Shown: positions 11,553 through 24,683, counted from the stretch's first letter. The stretch is 64,000 nucleotides of DNA from Manihot esculenta (GCF_001659605.2 NC_035161.2:5722662-5786661), one strand, 5' to 3'. A program made the numbers and translations. Notes: a model not told the origin generated them from the letters alone.

Positions 11553-14500
11553 ATGGAAGGAGCGTCCGGCGAAGCAAAGAGGGAGATCGTTATAGTTGAA
11601 GAATGGAATGGCTCTTCTTCAACCAAGCTCTCAAAAACTGCCACCATCACCGCTTCTCCTTCTCTTTCCATCCAAAGGTCGCTCAATTTTTCTCCCTATT
11701 ATCACTTGTTTCCATTTTTTTTTTGAATGTTCTACATTCTTGAATTGAATGATTCGCAGATCTGGTGGCCGTTTTGATCACGTTTGGAGACGCGTGCTTC
11801 AAGCATTTGTACCTGAGGCAAGTCTGTTCGTTGATTTTTTTTAGTAAAATGATTAATTTTTTTAAATTTGTTTTTCGTTATTTATTTGTATTTATGCAGG
11901 GTTTTCCAAGCAGTGTAACAGCAGATTATGTTCCTTTTCAAATATGGGATTCGTTGCAGGTAACAATCACAAGTAGTTATGTATATAAGTAGGCTGAATT
12001 TTGCCAAGTGATGGGATTTGGCAGTAATGATCCTTGCTAACTGTGGTTGGTTGCTTAATTTCTATAGGGCCTTTCCACTTACATAAGGACCATGCTTTCT
12101 ACACAAGTGAGTTCTAATTGGGTTCACGTTTTAGAAGTTTTCTCAGTTTTGGCATGGTGGGTCTAACTCTCTCTCTTAATTGTCATTTCAAGGCTCTATT
12201 GAGTGCAATTGGGGTTGGAGAGAAATCAGCGACTGTCATTGGCGCCACATTTCAGGTGTAGGATTGCTTGCACCACCCCAGTTTATTGTGGAATATCTTT
12301 GGTTGAATGTTTATGCCTTTTGGATATTCCTATGATTGGACTAAAGGAGTGCAAATCTTGAAATATCTTTTTGCTTGCTGAATTAAGGCTTTTAATTGTT
12401 ATGTCTATGACAACTTTTTTACTGTTTTTATTGAAATTGCTATAGTGGTTTTTGAGGGACTTGACTGGAATGCTTGGAGGGATTCTATTTACGTTTTACC
12501 AGGTATGCTTTTATGTGTTGATGCTGTATTCTCTGTCTGTTGTCAATCTGCATAGAGTTAATACTATACCTTTACAAATAAGTTGATTAAGCTTTTTATT
12601 TCTAGCAATGAGATGAAAAACACATTTTCTGGTTTTCACTTCTTATTGAATGGCTGCTGAAGAGTTAATATGTTGATATGGTCATTCTTGTTGGATGGTA
12701 TCAAAATTACTTCTTTTTTTAAACTGATAATTTAAATTCTATGCTTTGCCAGGGCTCAAATCTGGATAGCAATGCCAAAATGTGGCGTTTGGTTGCAGAT
12801 CTTATGAATGATCTTGGTGTGTCCTTAACTCTCTTTTTCCCTCCCCCCCCCCCACTCTCTCTCTCTCTCAAAGCATGCATATAGAAAGTTACAGAGTAAT
12901 ACATGCAGATTGTCAGGTCCAATTGGCTTCTACCAATCTATTTTTAGCAATTGCTAGTTTCTATGCAGTGAGCTTGGATCTCGTTTAATTTGTTGTTGTT
13001 CTCAAGAAAGCTCATATTGGTTGCAGGAATGTTGATGGATCTTGTATCTCCTTTGTTTCCTTCAGCATTTGTATTCGTAGTTTGCTTAGGGAGCCTATCC
13101 AGATCATTCAGTAAGTCTCCATAGATCTAAATTTTGGGTGCAAGGTCCTCTAGGAAAATGCTGAAACCAGCTAAATGATTTTCACAATTTTTGTTGGAGA
13201 ATTTTGTACTTTGTTTATGCTGTGTATGTGTTTTAGCAAAGATGTTCATGCTCTTTATATTGATGGTTAGAGCACAACTCTAGTAAAAATTTGAGTTGTC
13301 AATGGATTTAATTTTAATTGCTGCAAAGCTACTCTTTTTTCTCTTAACTTTCTTCTAAAACAGAAATATCAAAACTTGAAGTAATTAATGATGCTCCTTC
13401 ACTATCACTATTAAGCTGAATTTTTTATTTTTTTTTCTGTGTTGTTTCTCTAATTAGCTGGTGTTGCCAGTGGTGCAACCAGAGCAGCATTGACCCAGCA
13501 TTTTGCCCTTGAGAATAATGCAGCAGATATATCTGCCAAGGTACCATTATATCACTTGGGCCTCTGGGATGTAAGCTTAAGAGATTTTCTTTGTTTATGC
13601 TAGTGTAACTTCTAACTTATTTCCAGTATGTTGATAGGAAGGAAGTCAAGAAACAGTGGCAACAATGACTGGCATGGCATTGGGGATGGTCCTTGCTCGC
13701 ATAACAATTGGATATCCCTTGGCTATCTGGTTTTCATTCCTCTCTCTCACCATGTTCCATATGTATGGTAAATTTTTGCTGCTACTTTTTTTCATGTGGA
13801 AAAGTATTTCTAGCCTAGGAACCTGGCATCTAAATTCAAGATGCCATTAGGAAATATGGGTTCATGAATTAATTAACCTTCTAGGTCCACAATGAGTAAA
13901 TTTGCATGCGAGTTTTTATTAGAAAGAATACATACTTGATACTTGTCTTAGAAGATCATAGTGTTCGTAAGCAAAATAGGCGACATATACACTGAAAGGA
14001 CTAGCTAGAGCTGAACCTTCCTTGTGTCACTAAATATAATTGTCTAGCACAGAATTAGATAGAGAACAAACTTCTCCATGGTTTTAAAAGTAAAACAAAT
14101 AGTTTTACTCAGTTACCAACTCTCATGTATATTATGTTCACCCTTTTGCTTAATTACAGTATTTAGATGTTAAGTGGTAATGTGTGCAATTCATGATACA
14201 GCTGACTGCATATTTATTTTCCTTACATGCAGCAAACTACAGGGCTGTTCGGTGCCTTGTACTGAAATCTATAAATACGCAAAGGAGCTCAATTCTTTTG
14301 CAGCATTTTATGGAAACAGGCCAAGGTAAGTGATGATTACATTATGAAAGGCTCAGCAATAGTGGGTGAAGACTCCTAGGGAATCTCTTAGCCAATCCTC
14401 ACCACAGTCATCCTATTTGCTTAGCATGTTAACTTGTAGAATGGAAAAAAAAGGAAAGCTTATTAAATGCTCATTCTATATCATGGACATGCTTCATTTT

Positions 14501-15630
14501 ATTCTTTCATACGTCGAAGACAAAATAATTAGCATGTTCTATAAGGACAGGGTTTCATTTCCACTTTAAAATACCAGCATGAAATGTAGTTCTTGTCCTA
14601 ATTTGTTTATTGTTGTCAGTTCTCTCCCCTGAACAGGTCTCGAGGATGGAGCATATTTTACCCAAATGGACAACATTTTGGAGCTCAAATAATGTTAAAT
14701 TATTGCATAAGCAAATACACTTGGGTGTGAGAGTTTCTTCACTTGATCAACAGGAAATGTGAGTTTCAAATTTGTTAACTGATAATAGTTTTTCCCTGGC
14801 ATGAGCCTTCATTAGTCATTGGCAATGCACAACCGCTTCTTTTATAGTCAAAGACATTTGCAGAATCACCTGATGTTATAGCAGCATTATTTGACTGGAT
14901 TAAATGACAATTGTTGTCAATAACATCTGAACAGATAGATCAATGCTTATAATACTTCAATTCATTTTTGAGACAAGACCATGGCTCAACTACTGGCATG
15001 TCTGCATTTGAGCTCCTTTGAACCAGCACCTAAAAAAATTATTGCATTTTAATTACTTTTGTTCTCGTCTTTAAATCTGACAATTTGAAAACATTCTTAA
15101 ACAGGAAAGAGCTGTTGCATTCTGCAGGATCTCATAGGAAAGGTCAATCCCTAGTCACTCCTTTTAGCAATTGAATTTTGATGCAGAGAGCTGTAAAGTG
15201 TGAACTCATTTTAATTGTCTCTTTTTGTCTCTTTAGCAAAGTACTTGCTAGTGGAGAGGAAGGGAATCATCAGCATTTTGATGCACAAAAATTCAACATC
15301 TTCAGATGTCTTGCAATCGTTTATTCATGCACTTGTTATGGCAAAACTTACGGAAGAAACTACATCTGTGCATTCGGAGAGTCAATCATGGATGGATAAA
15401 CATTACAAAACTTTCCTTCAAAAAGTATGTTTTTCAAGCCTTGTACTATTTATCTAGATAGCATTTTTATGCCATTTATAATTCTGATGTGCATTTGTTT
15501 TCCCTCCTTTTGACTTTTCAAAATCTGGCAGTTAAATTCATCAGGTTGGAAAACGGAACGTCTTCTTTCGCATTCAATCATTTGGAGGGCAAACTGGAGA
15601 TGTGAGCCTTCAGATGATAAGGTTGACTAG
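11553..15630 (+). CDS. RUS3: ROOT UVB SENSITIVE family protein, RUS3 type (DUF647)
   Basis: Fifteen coding exons in phase give 439 residues: 11553-11677, 11760-11817, 11900-11959, 12068-12106, 12193-12255, 12446-12502, 12753-12816, 13027-13110, 13458-13540, 13638-13767, 14233-14325, 14620-14758, 15105-15142, 15237-15424 and 15532-15630. The product follows Arabidopsis RUS3 almost residue for residue as I recall it (EEWNGSSSTKLSKTATI near the start, GASRRLL-free tail ending WKTERLLSHS...WRANW). The DUF647 domain spans roughly residues 40-275 and includes the conserved block GASRAALTQH-like GATRAALTQHFALE. Hydrophobic segments in the middle suggest membrane association. RUS proteins work in UV-B and vitamin B6-linked seedling responses; the role of RUS3 is poorly defined. 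Intron 2 uses a GC donor (11818-11819). The upstream GTG at 11535 is not a plausible start; the ATG at 11553 is. Confidence 0.95.
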
Positions 15631-17279
15631 GTACTCTCACCCAACTTTACTATGGACTTTACATTGATAAGATTTATTTAGAATGGTGACGGAACAATTT
15701 ATGGAACTATTTGAGGAAACTGATGGTACTTTTGCCAACGAGAATTTATATCTTCTCCGTGGCAGCTCTCATATTTATATGACTCGCTTGTCAATAAATC
15801 AGTGGTACAAATATTGATAGCTAAGCAAGAAACCAGAACAAGAATATAAACCTCACATCCAACAAGTCAAAAAACTTGGTGGACATTTTTTCTTCAAGTC
15901 ACTTGTAATTGGGAGAATATAAATCAATGGAAAAATTGATCTAAGAGTTTTGGGGTTGTAATTTTAAACCACAGCCTTCAAATTGGTTATTGTGATCTTG
16001 ATACTAAAAACCATTAAAATACCTATTTTCTTCACTCTTCCTCAGTTCATTTCCTATGGATATCGCAAATAAGATACAGGCTCTGTGAGTAAAACAAGCT
16101 CTGACTCTGAGTTCAGTTTTCACAGGCAACAACTGTTGCTAGGCCAATCAAAACTAAAAAGACCTAGTCTTGGATTAAACTTTTCTTTAGGATTTTACAC
16201 AATGTCTAACTATATCTACTGGATTAAATATTTCCTGATAATTAAAGATCTAGGCTAATTATATTAATGAAAAATGGGATGAAAGGAATTCCAAAGATAA
16301 AATTTGTGTGACATTGGAACATTTTATAAAGACTATATTGCTGGTATTGCAGTAGTTGATGAAGTTTGGAATTTAATATGAAATTGATCTCATAAGTTAT
16401 CTGCATGGTTGTGATATTACTATAATTTAAGCTTATAAGTTCTACTTAATTTTGACTGAAAACATGCTGAATAATTTTCAGTGTTGGAATGTTACTGTTT
16501 TATTATCAGTGATAATCAGTTTTTTTTCATTTTGATTATAATACTGCTATGGTGCCATCCCGAGATAGCAATTTTAAATAGTTTTATCTGTGAACCACCT
16601 GATGTGAATTCTGGTAGAAACGCACAGGCCTTTGTTTGATCATGTGATTTTTCTGCCAGTAGTGTTTATGGTTCCTTGAATTGTTGTCTCAGTTAGAAAA
16701 CAAAATGTTCATAGAACTGGAGTTCTCTGAAACGTTCAAGCATTGATCGATTGAAGTAAAATCGAGCATCCTTTTATTAGGCAGGCAGTCTTTTGTTGAA
16801 GGGATATGATCCATTTGTTTTCGAAAAATATTTTATATTTAAAAAATAGAAAAACATTAAAATAGTTTAATTTTTTTATTAAAAAAATATTTTTTGTTGA
16901 CTAATCTTTTTAAGAGGTTCAAATGCCAGAAAATTAGAAAATATTTCTCTTAAAAAAAAAAAAGCATTAGTTTGAAGTTTTTATTTTTGAATGCAATTTT
17001 AAGGATCTATTTATTTATGGAAATTAATTTGTATGTGGAAAATATTTCTCCTAGAAAAAATTTCTAAGAGAATAACTTATTCCATTGTTTGAATATAATG
17101 ATAAAATAAAAAAGTGTTAATAAATTTATATATGGAAGAAACACCTAAATTTGCAGCCAAGAGATTGACTCGTTACTCATTTCGTATTTACAAGAGTAAA
17201 AAAGAAATTAAATATAAGATTGACATCATTGACCAATATTTAGATACACTTATAGAAACCCAGCGAGTTGGGTCGGTTT
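15631..17279. other. 3' flank of RUS3 and low-complexity intergenic DNA
   Basis: It begins with the RUS3 3' UTR and then unique-looking DNA to about 16800. After that it becomes A/T-rich and grades into the repeat field at 17280. The short frame at 17114-17371 has no recognisable domain and lies at the edge of the repeat. Confidence 0.5.
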
Positions 17280-18180
17280 GGTTTATTATTTTGAGTAAAT
17301 TACATTTTAATTTTTTGAATTTTAATATAATTAATAAATTAATTTTTATATTTCTAAAATCAAACGCTTAAATTTTTATATAATTAATATGTTCAAATTA
17401 GAAATTTTTTTATTCATAATTTTATTAATTAACCGATTAAAAAAAATAAATATTTTAAATATTTAAAATATTTTTATGAATATTTAAATTATTTTCAATA
17501 ATTTTATATTGTATAAATTACATTTTGATTTTTAAGTTTTAATGTAATTCACATGTCAGTTTTTATATTTTTAAAATTAAATAATTTAATCTATTTGAAA
17601 TTATAGTTTTTTCATTCATTATAAATATTAGTTCTATTAGATATTAGTTTAAAACTAGTAGATGATCAAATTTTTTTTGAAAATATAATTTTTTTTAAAA
17701 TATTTTTTATAAAAATTTACTATCTATTTAAAAGTCATTTGCTATTACTTAAAACTAGTTAAAGTTATAAGTATTGTTTGAAAGTTTTGAAATTATTAAT
17801 ATTAATGAATAGAAATTAAAGAATAAAAATATTAAAAATTAATTAAATGAGATATTATAAATAAAAGTTAATAGATTTAAGTATTTTTTTAAAATAAAAA
17901 ATGAAATATCAAAATGTTTAAATTATGATAGATGAAGATGGATTTATTATACAGAGATTAATTTATTAATTATGGTAAAATTTAAGAAGTTAAGTATAAT
18001 TTTTTATTTAAAAATGATAATAAAAATATATTTTATTTAAAAATAATAATAATAATATTTTTATATTTTTAATAGTTGGAGAAATTTTTAATCTGATCCG
18101 ATGGATTTTAAAGTAATTTAAGTGAGGATTGATTCATAAATTATATTAAAATTTAAAAGTTAAAATATAATTTATCTTTT
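17280..18180 (+). repeat. AT-rich repeat, same family as the 9.4-11 kb field
   Basis: The blocks TAAAAATTAATTAAATGAGA and ATATTATAAATAAAAGTTAA and the AATTTATTAATTAT segment occur in the same order as in 9430-10990, with one fairly full unit at about 17750-18000. It lies in the gap between RUS3 and the first ureide permease gene. The stretch from 18181 to 18803 shows no gene. Confidence 0.55.
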
Positions 18181-18803
18181 TATTTTGATTTCCGTTTGAT
18201 ATTATTTAAGTCAACTTGATTTTTTTTTTCAAAAAAAGTATTTTATCTAAACAAGAAATTTGAGGGAGGCACTTGCCCCACTACATGGAGTTGTGGTTCT
18301 GTTCCATTGTAGATTGAGATTTGGTATGATAAACCAGTAGGGTTTTGGGCCCAATTATCATAATCTCAAGTTGTCAACAGACGATTAAACCAAAATAAGT
18401 GGCTGGTTAGAAAAGAGAAATATTATTGGTGATAAGATTTTCTCAAGAAAAATCTATGAAGGCATATTAATGGGATTTGAAGTTATCAATAAAATAAATT
18501 ATTTATTAGCAAATAGTGAAGTACTTGAAAAAAAAAACTGAAAAAAGCAGCTAAAAGAAAATTTATTTATTTAGAAGTCGTTGACTGAAGTATACATTTA
18601 TAATAATGCCAAATAAAATCCTAATGAAAAATTTTACAATAATTTTATTATAATTATTGATTAGAATAAGTTCTATAAAGATTTCATCAAGTAAATATTT
18701 ATCTAAAACTGACCAAGCTGGTTTTCAGCCTTTGCCTGCTATCAATCATTTCAATAATCTATGCTTTATACAAATCCTAGAAGATAATGACATGATTGAG
18801 TAC

Positions 18804-21002
18804 TTATTTCCGGTGGCCTGAAGACGCCATCAGAATTCCGACAGCCACAATAAACATGGACAACATACTTGACAGCAAAATATATGTTCTTCTTGAAGAT
18901 TTTCTATACTCTTTGAAGATCACTATGCCCCAAAATGTACTCACAAGTGGGAGTGCCTGAAATTAACATTCCATATCAAAATAATTTAGAATTTGAGTTC
19001 GAATTTGAATCTGAAAGCGAAAAACAATTGCAATAAGGAAATTTTACTATTTAATTATTATATTATAAAAAAATTTATTAATTGATTTCTTAATTTTAAA
19101 AAATATATTAAAATATTTCTAAAATTTAAAAAAATTTACTTATTAGTCTGTCTGTTAGTTTAATATTTTAAGTATTTTACAATTTAGTTTATGTGATTTG
19201 AAAAAATTCATTAGTCGGTCTTTTGGTTTTGTAAAAAATCTATTAATTAATTTCTTCGTATCGAAAGCATTTTAGATTTTTGGGGAATACTTAACGGCTA
19301 AAGTTAATGGATAGACTAACTAATAAGTTCTCTTATACTATAAGGATCATGTAGTAATTTTTCTTTTTATTAAATAATAAATAAATAAAAACACTAACCT
19401 GAACAGCATCTGCTGCTGCATATCCTGCAGCTTGACCTCCCATAAATTGAAGGCCATTCCCAAACCCACATAATAATCCAGCCAGGAGGGCCCACCCTCT
19501 GCCATTCCAATCATTCACATAAGCCTTAAATGTTGATTTGGGCAGGTTCAGTACAGGCCAGTAAAGGAAAGTGACATTTAAAATTATGGCAAGTACAAAA
19601 CAGGAGACTGAGAACCAGAAAAATGCAGTATAGACAACTAATTTAGGAACTCCTTTCTTCAAAGTGTGCCATTGATCATTTGTAGCTAGGTTGAAAGCTG
19701 GTGAGAAGAGTGAGAAGCAAAAACCAGCAAAGAAAGTTATAGCCAATCCAATCAAAGTTCCCTTCCCAAACACCTGCAATTAAAGCCATACCCACAAAAA
19801 AAATTTTCAATGAAACAGTTGATTAAAGTAACAGATTAAACTAAATTGAGGGACAAACTTTGATTGATCTTCTGTTTTCAAGCTCTATGAGGAAAGCTGC
19901 AGTTCCAGCTTTTGCCTTCTCTGGAGGAGCATTTCCATTCTCCAGATCCTTTCTTCCTGATCAATAACAATAATAATAATAAGATTATACAAACAGAATG
20001 AGCTAAAAAGAAAATGCAGCAGAATTCCAGCAAACTCCATACCATTGTTTGGAAAATCTTCTTTGATTGTGGAAGAATCTTTGTCCCTGGAATAAGTTTA
20101 AAAATTCCATGGCTGATCAGTTCAGGTCTGAAACCGGCCTGGACCAGCCTTCTGGCTAGTCCTACTAGACATGGAGAACACGAAAAGGAAAACAACCATT
20201 GCAAACCATCAAAATGTTTTGATTTATGTATGTCAAAGCAAGAAAGATACATACTCAGTTTGAAGTTCGTAATCATTTGCTAGATTCTGGAGCTTTGCTT
20301 TATTATCAGCAGCATTGGAAGAATGGACAGCTGAACCAAGACAAACGGCAATCAGGAAGCAACCAACTCCAGGAAAAAGAATCTCAGCCTTATTTATTTT
20401 ATCATCCAAGAAGTAATTCAGAGTTGTTCCTGTCACAGAAAATAAAAAACAACAAACGGGTATGAAAATTAAAGGCTTATAAGTTCACATAAAAGTCTCA
20501 AAGTTCCTTCAATGCACTGACCTATAACAACAGTTATACTAGAAGTGATGACCTCCACAACAGACAAACCAACAAAAGCCCAAGCATACTGGGTGGACAA
20601 GTTCCCAATGCTGAGGACAATTCCACCAGCCATTGCAAACATAACAGAGGGCCAATTGTCCTGTAGTAATCAACACTAATGAACTCAGCAGAATCCAAAA
20701 CTAATTGGCTCATTTTAGCACTACCCATGTAAAGATTAAGCCAAGCATAGATAGATTACTAGTACCTGAGAGAGTTGGGTGAGAAAATTTGGTGACTGAG
20801 GTGTGCTTTTGCCAATCTCACCAAAAGAGAAGGCTATAATTACAGCAGCCAAGAGATTGGTGATTGAATAATCAAGATAAGTATGCTGAGGAAGGCGACC
20901 TCTTCTTTCTAGCAGAGTCATAATAGCAGGCCAGGTGCCTAAGAAAAAGAGAGCAAGTAGCATGCATACTATGGCTCCACCTTTGCTTTCCACTAGATAC
21001 AT
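18804..21002 (-). CDS. UPS: Ureide permease, copy 1 (complete)
   Basis: Seven exons on the minus strand: 21002-20766, 20660-20522, 20429-20255, 20086-20043, 19956-19859, 19773-19399 and 18956-18804. They join in phase to 406 residues, normal for plant ureide permeases. Recognisable family blocks in order are MYLVESKGGAI at the start, LLERRGRLPQHTYLDY, the GTTLNYFLDDKINKAE loop, the cytosolic middle loop encoded by the short exons 3-5, FSLFSPAFNLATNDQWHTL, GNGLQFMGGQAAGYAAADAVQ, and the end ILMASSGHRK. About ten membrane helices are expected. The family imports allantoin and other oxo-ring nitrogen compounds, and uracil in some members, with protons at the plasma membrane. An in-frame stop lies shortly upstream of the ATG, which supports this start. 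Leader exons upstream (to about 21540) are probable but not resolved. Confidence 0.93.
19036..19370. mobile_element. MITE-like element in the last intron of ureide permease copy 1
   Basis: It starts with a block close to TTTTACTATTTAATTATTATA and ends with the complement-like block ACTATAAGGATCATGTAGTAA. The interior carries the family phrases TAAAATATTTCTAAAATTT and CTATTAATTAATTTCTT. The same structure, better preserved, is at 33431-33845. No clean target duplication is readable at this copy. It sits between exons 6 and 7 and does not disturb the splice sites. Confidence 0.6.
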
Positions 21003-21548
21003 CTTTAGAAGACAGATAAATTATTATATATCCCTGAGAAAAACTACAAAAAAGAAGCAATTCCCAATTATTGATTTCCTTTGGGTCCATTTAATATGTT
21101 AAATAAAGTAAAATAATATAAAACAAAAGCAGCAAATCAAGTCACTTGTCAACATATTAACCACCCAGAAATTTCAATAACTAGAGATTAAAAATGAAAC
21201 TGAAGATTAAAAGCAAGAATCAATTTCCACGCTTATGGAGACACCATTGACGTTTTCATGAGAAAATTAGGCAAGAAAAGGAAAATCCCATATAACAAAC
21301 ATCAAAAAGAGATGATGGGCAGACAAAAAAATTAAGAAGAAGAATAAGAAAGAAAGAAAGAATTCACAGAATCAGAAGAATTGAACACCGTACGATAAAA
21401 AAACAAAAGGAAGAATTATAGCCATTGAAAGAAAAAGAACCCAGTTGGTCACCCTATCCAAACAAAGAAGCAAAACAGCGACGTACCAATGATGGGCTTT
21501 GAAGAAGAGAAACGTACCAAACGAACAATGCGAATTTGAAGAAACAAA

Positions 21549-21869
21549 ATGGGAAACCTAACAAATACGCCAGTGAGGAGACTATGGTTCAGAAAAAAAG
21601 ATTCTGATTCTGATTGCTATCAAATTTGGAATCTTTCAAATGATTCTGACACGCGGATACCTTCTAAGAGGGACCTTCAAATATGGAAAGCAAGAGCAGC
21701 TGAGAAGGAGAAGATAAAGACGGAAGAGTGGGAGAGATTTTTGGGGAAGTGGATCATTTTCCAGGTATCCAAATGCAGCGTAGGACTTAGATTTTTAACG
21801 TTTTGCGTTGCCGGTCTCAGCTGGCTGCTTGCTACTCTTAAGCTCCTATTGGCTCCTATCATTGGGTGA
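21549..21869 (+). CDS. Possible small ORF of 106 residues, divergent from the permease promoter
   Basis: An ATG-started frame begins just upstream of the inferred 5' end of ureide permease copy 1, on the other strand. Its product has a charged middle (KDSDSDCY..., then KARAAEKEKIKTEEWERF) and a C-terminal hydrophobic stretch long enough for one membrane helix. I recognise no family. Base composition here is richer than the surrounding AT-rich DNA, which favours function, but the frame could equally be chance in a leader or promoter region. Called only as a candidate. Confidence 0.25.
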   Translation: MGNLTNTPVRRLWFRKKDSDSDCYQIWNLSNDSDTRIPSKRDLQIWKARAAEKEKIKTEEWERFLGKWIIFQVSKCSVGLRFLTFCVAGLSWLLATLKLLLAPIIG

Positions 21870-21948
21870 AAAGTCAACATGCTGCGGTAATTTGTTTGTC
21901 ACCACGAACATGTTTAGAAAGCTACGTCAGCACAGGGAAAGATTCATG

Positions 21949-22354
21949 CATCCACTGATATTCCATTTAAATAAAAAAATTTAATTAAATTAAATTAAAA
22001 TTTTAATTTAATTTTTTATTTATTTTTATTCTTTTAAAAATTTTAATTATTTTAATTTAATTTAATTTTAATTAAAAAAATTAAATTAAATTAATTAATA
22101 ATAATATATTATTTTTAATAATACAGAAAAATTAAATAATATTAAAATTAAAATATTTTAATTAAATTTTAAAATATTAAAAATAAATATAAAAAATAAA
22201 AAATTTATTAAAAATTTAAATTAATTAAATTAAAAAATTGAATTAAATCGAATCAAATTAATTCGATTTAATTTAATTTTTAACTAAAATTAATTTAATT
22301 TTAATTAAAAAATTAAATTTTTAATTTTTAATTTATATCGAATACCCTCCCTTA
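21949..22354. mobile_element. Decayed hAT-type MITE, copy A of the 'TTCGGTT' family
   Basis: The layout matches copy B (23770-24234): T/A-converted outer arms and a central block ATAATAATATATTATTTTTAA, followed by AATATTAAAATTAAAATATT. The heptamer ATTCATG flanks both ends (21942-21948 and 22355-22361) and is probably the remnant of an 8-bp target duplication. The CG-containing arms of copy B are almost entirely A/T here. Confidence 0.6.
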
Positions 22355-22479
22355 ATTCATGTTGGGTTGTCAAAGTCAAATATTTTAAATATTTGAATTT
22401 GATGGAATAATATATAAATGAATTTGAATAATATATATTTAAGTTTAGATTGTGTTAGGATCTACCATTAATTTTAGAA

Positions 22480-22785
22480 TGTAAATTTACTATTTAATTT
22501 ATATAGTGTAAAAAAATTATTAATTAATTTATTAATTTTTAAAAATATAATAAAATATTTTTAAAATTTTAAAACATTTATTAAATAATTTTTAATATTA
22601 CAGAAAAATATTTATTAATTAATTTTTTAACTTATAAAAATATATACTGATTAATTTTTTATATTAAAATATTAGCAGTTAAAATATTAAATGGTTAATT
22701 AATAGATTTTTTAAAATTTTAAAAATATTTTAATATATTTTTATAATTAAAAAATTAGCTAACAAATTTTTCTATTATCGGTCGG
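22480..22785. mobile_element. Degenerate MITE-like copy of the 'TTTACTATTTAGTCC' family
   Basis: The left part reads AATTTACTATTTAATTT, and the interior repeats the TTAATTAATAGATTTTTTAA and ATATTTTAATATATTTTTA phrases seen at 33431-33845. The ends are eroded and I cannot see a target duplication. The following DNA to 23769 is A/T-rich without a gene. Confidence 0.45.
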
Positions 22786-23769
22786 ATTTTAAAATTAATA
22801 TGCTTGCTTCCTTTTAACATCCTTAAGAAGGGTATGTCCAGAAAAGTTAGTGGATTCTTAAGATATTTAAAAAATATATATATTTTTTATTTTTTTAAAT
22901 GATAATATAATGTTTAAAATTATAAAAAGTTATTTTAAAAAATTATATTTTATTCTACTTCCTCCTAAATACAACGTTAAATTTATGGAAGCCTTTTCAA
23001 TATATTTTTTTCTAAAAATTACATTTTGATTTTTTTATAAAAAAAATAAAGTTATCAGTGATTTTCTTTTGCCTTTTATTAGAAATAATTTTTAAAATAT
23101 TTCTGTAGTAAAATTCAGCTATATAAATATTTTTAAATATATATATTTTTTTTAAATGGAGATTGAAAGAATAAAATATGAAATTTTTTAAATTTAGTGT
23201 GATGCACTTATTATCAGACTAAATCTGTAAATATAATTATATAAATTATTTAAAAAATAAATTTAATTAAACACTTAGTATTTTTTTTTCAAGAGTTATT
23301 CAATTTAAAATTTTTTTATCAATTTATTTATATACTTATATTAAATATCAGATGAGTCGTGACATAAAATAATTTTTTAATAATAAAATATTATTTTTAT
23401 AATTTAAAATATAAAAAATTAATATTTTAATTAATATAAAAATTTAAAATAATACATAGAAATATTAAATAATTTTTAAAATTAAAAAATAAAATTTTAT
23501 TATGTAAAAAATATTTTTATTATTAAAAAATAATATTATATTATGTAAAAAATTAATTTTTACATAAAAATTTGATGAATAAAAAATTAAATTAAACTTA
23601 TTTAATTATATTCCTAAAAATATAAAAATTTAATTAAGTTACATCCGTGGTTTCCCTACTAATAATGCACATGAAGCACATGAGGTGCGTGGGTTTTGTG
23701 GCTAAAAGGGCCACATGTTCCCCTCACTCTATTCCTAGTAGAGTTTTAATAAAGAGCTGATCCCAAGCC

Positions 23770-24234
23770 AGGGCTGACCAGTATTCGGTTCAAATCGAAA
23801 AAATTGATTAAATCGAATTAATTTAAAAATTTGGTTTGATTTTTTATATATTTCAGTTCGGTTCAGTTTTTAATTTCAGAAATTTTAGTTATTTCGATTC
23901 GGTTTGGTTTTAATCAGAAAAAAACTGAAAAAACCGAACCGAACCGAACCGATTAGTGATAATAATATATTTTTTCAATAATATAGAGAAATTAAATCAT
24001 ATTAAGATTAAAATATTTTAATTAAAATTTAAAATATTAAAAATAAAGTGTAAAAAATAAAAAAATTATTAAAAATTGAAACCGATCAAACCGAACCGAA
24101 TTGAACCGAATCAGACCAGTTCAGTTCGATTCGGTTTCTGACCAAAATCGATTCGATTCGGTTTTCATAAACACTAAAATTTTGATTTTCGGTTTATTCG
24201 ATTTTGAACCGAACCGACCGAATGCTAACCCCTA
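23770..24234. mobile_element. hAT-type MITE, copy B, with a perfect 8-bp target duplication
   Basis: A 465-bp fold-back element. The left arm starts AGGGCTGACCAGTATTCGG and the right arm ends CCGAATGCTAACCCCTA, which is its near complement. Both arms contain runs of the AACCGAACC/GGTTCGGTT type. The octamer CCCAAGCC is present immediately on both sides (23762-23769 and 24235-24242). An 8-bp duplication points to the hAT superfamily. The element has no coding capacity. Confidence 0.85.
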
Positions 24235-24683
24235 CCCAAGCCAACCAAGTTGTCTTTCTTAGAGATGAAGTAGAAAATGGATGCCATTTTACGTTTGAGT
24301 GTCCATTTTTATTTATCGAATATTTTTATTTTTATGATAAAAAGAGGGAAAATTATTTTTTTTATTGTATATCATATCAATTGTACTTAATTTTTATGCA
24401 TCTTTCAAATGAAAAAAAATAATTTGAAATGGAACTGATAAATTTTTATTAATTAACTATTAGCTAATTTTTTAAAAAATTTATCAAAAATATTAGTTTA
24501 GCTATTTTAATTTACCAACTATATTTAACCGTTAAACCAAATGTCGCTAATGTTCTTCATAAAATAGAATAACATGATTTTTTTCACCTTAACTATTGAT
24601 TTTAAATTTGAATTTTAAAAATAAAGTAGTTTTAAAACTTGAGATATCGTTAGTTATTCCGGTTGGCTTGCCCAATATAAATT
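24235..24683. other. Intergenic DNA between MITE copy B and the copia element
   Basis: A/T-rich with no gene. A short frame at 24204-24422 starts inside the MITE end and has no recognisable product. Confidence 0.5.
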
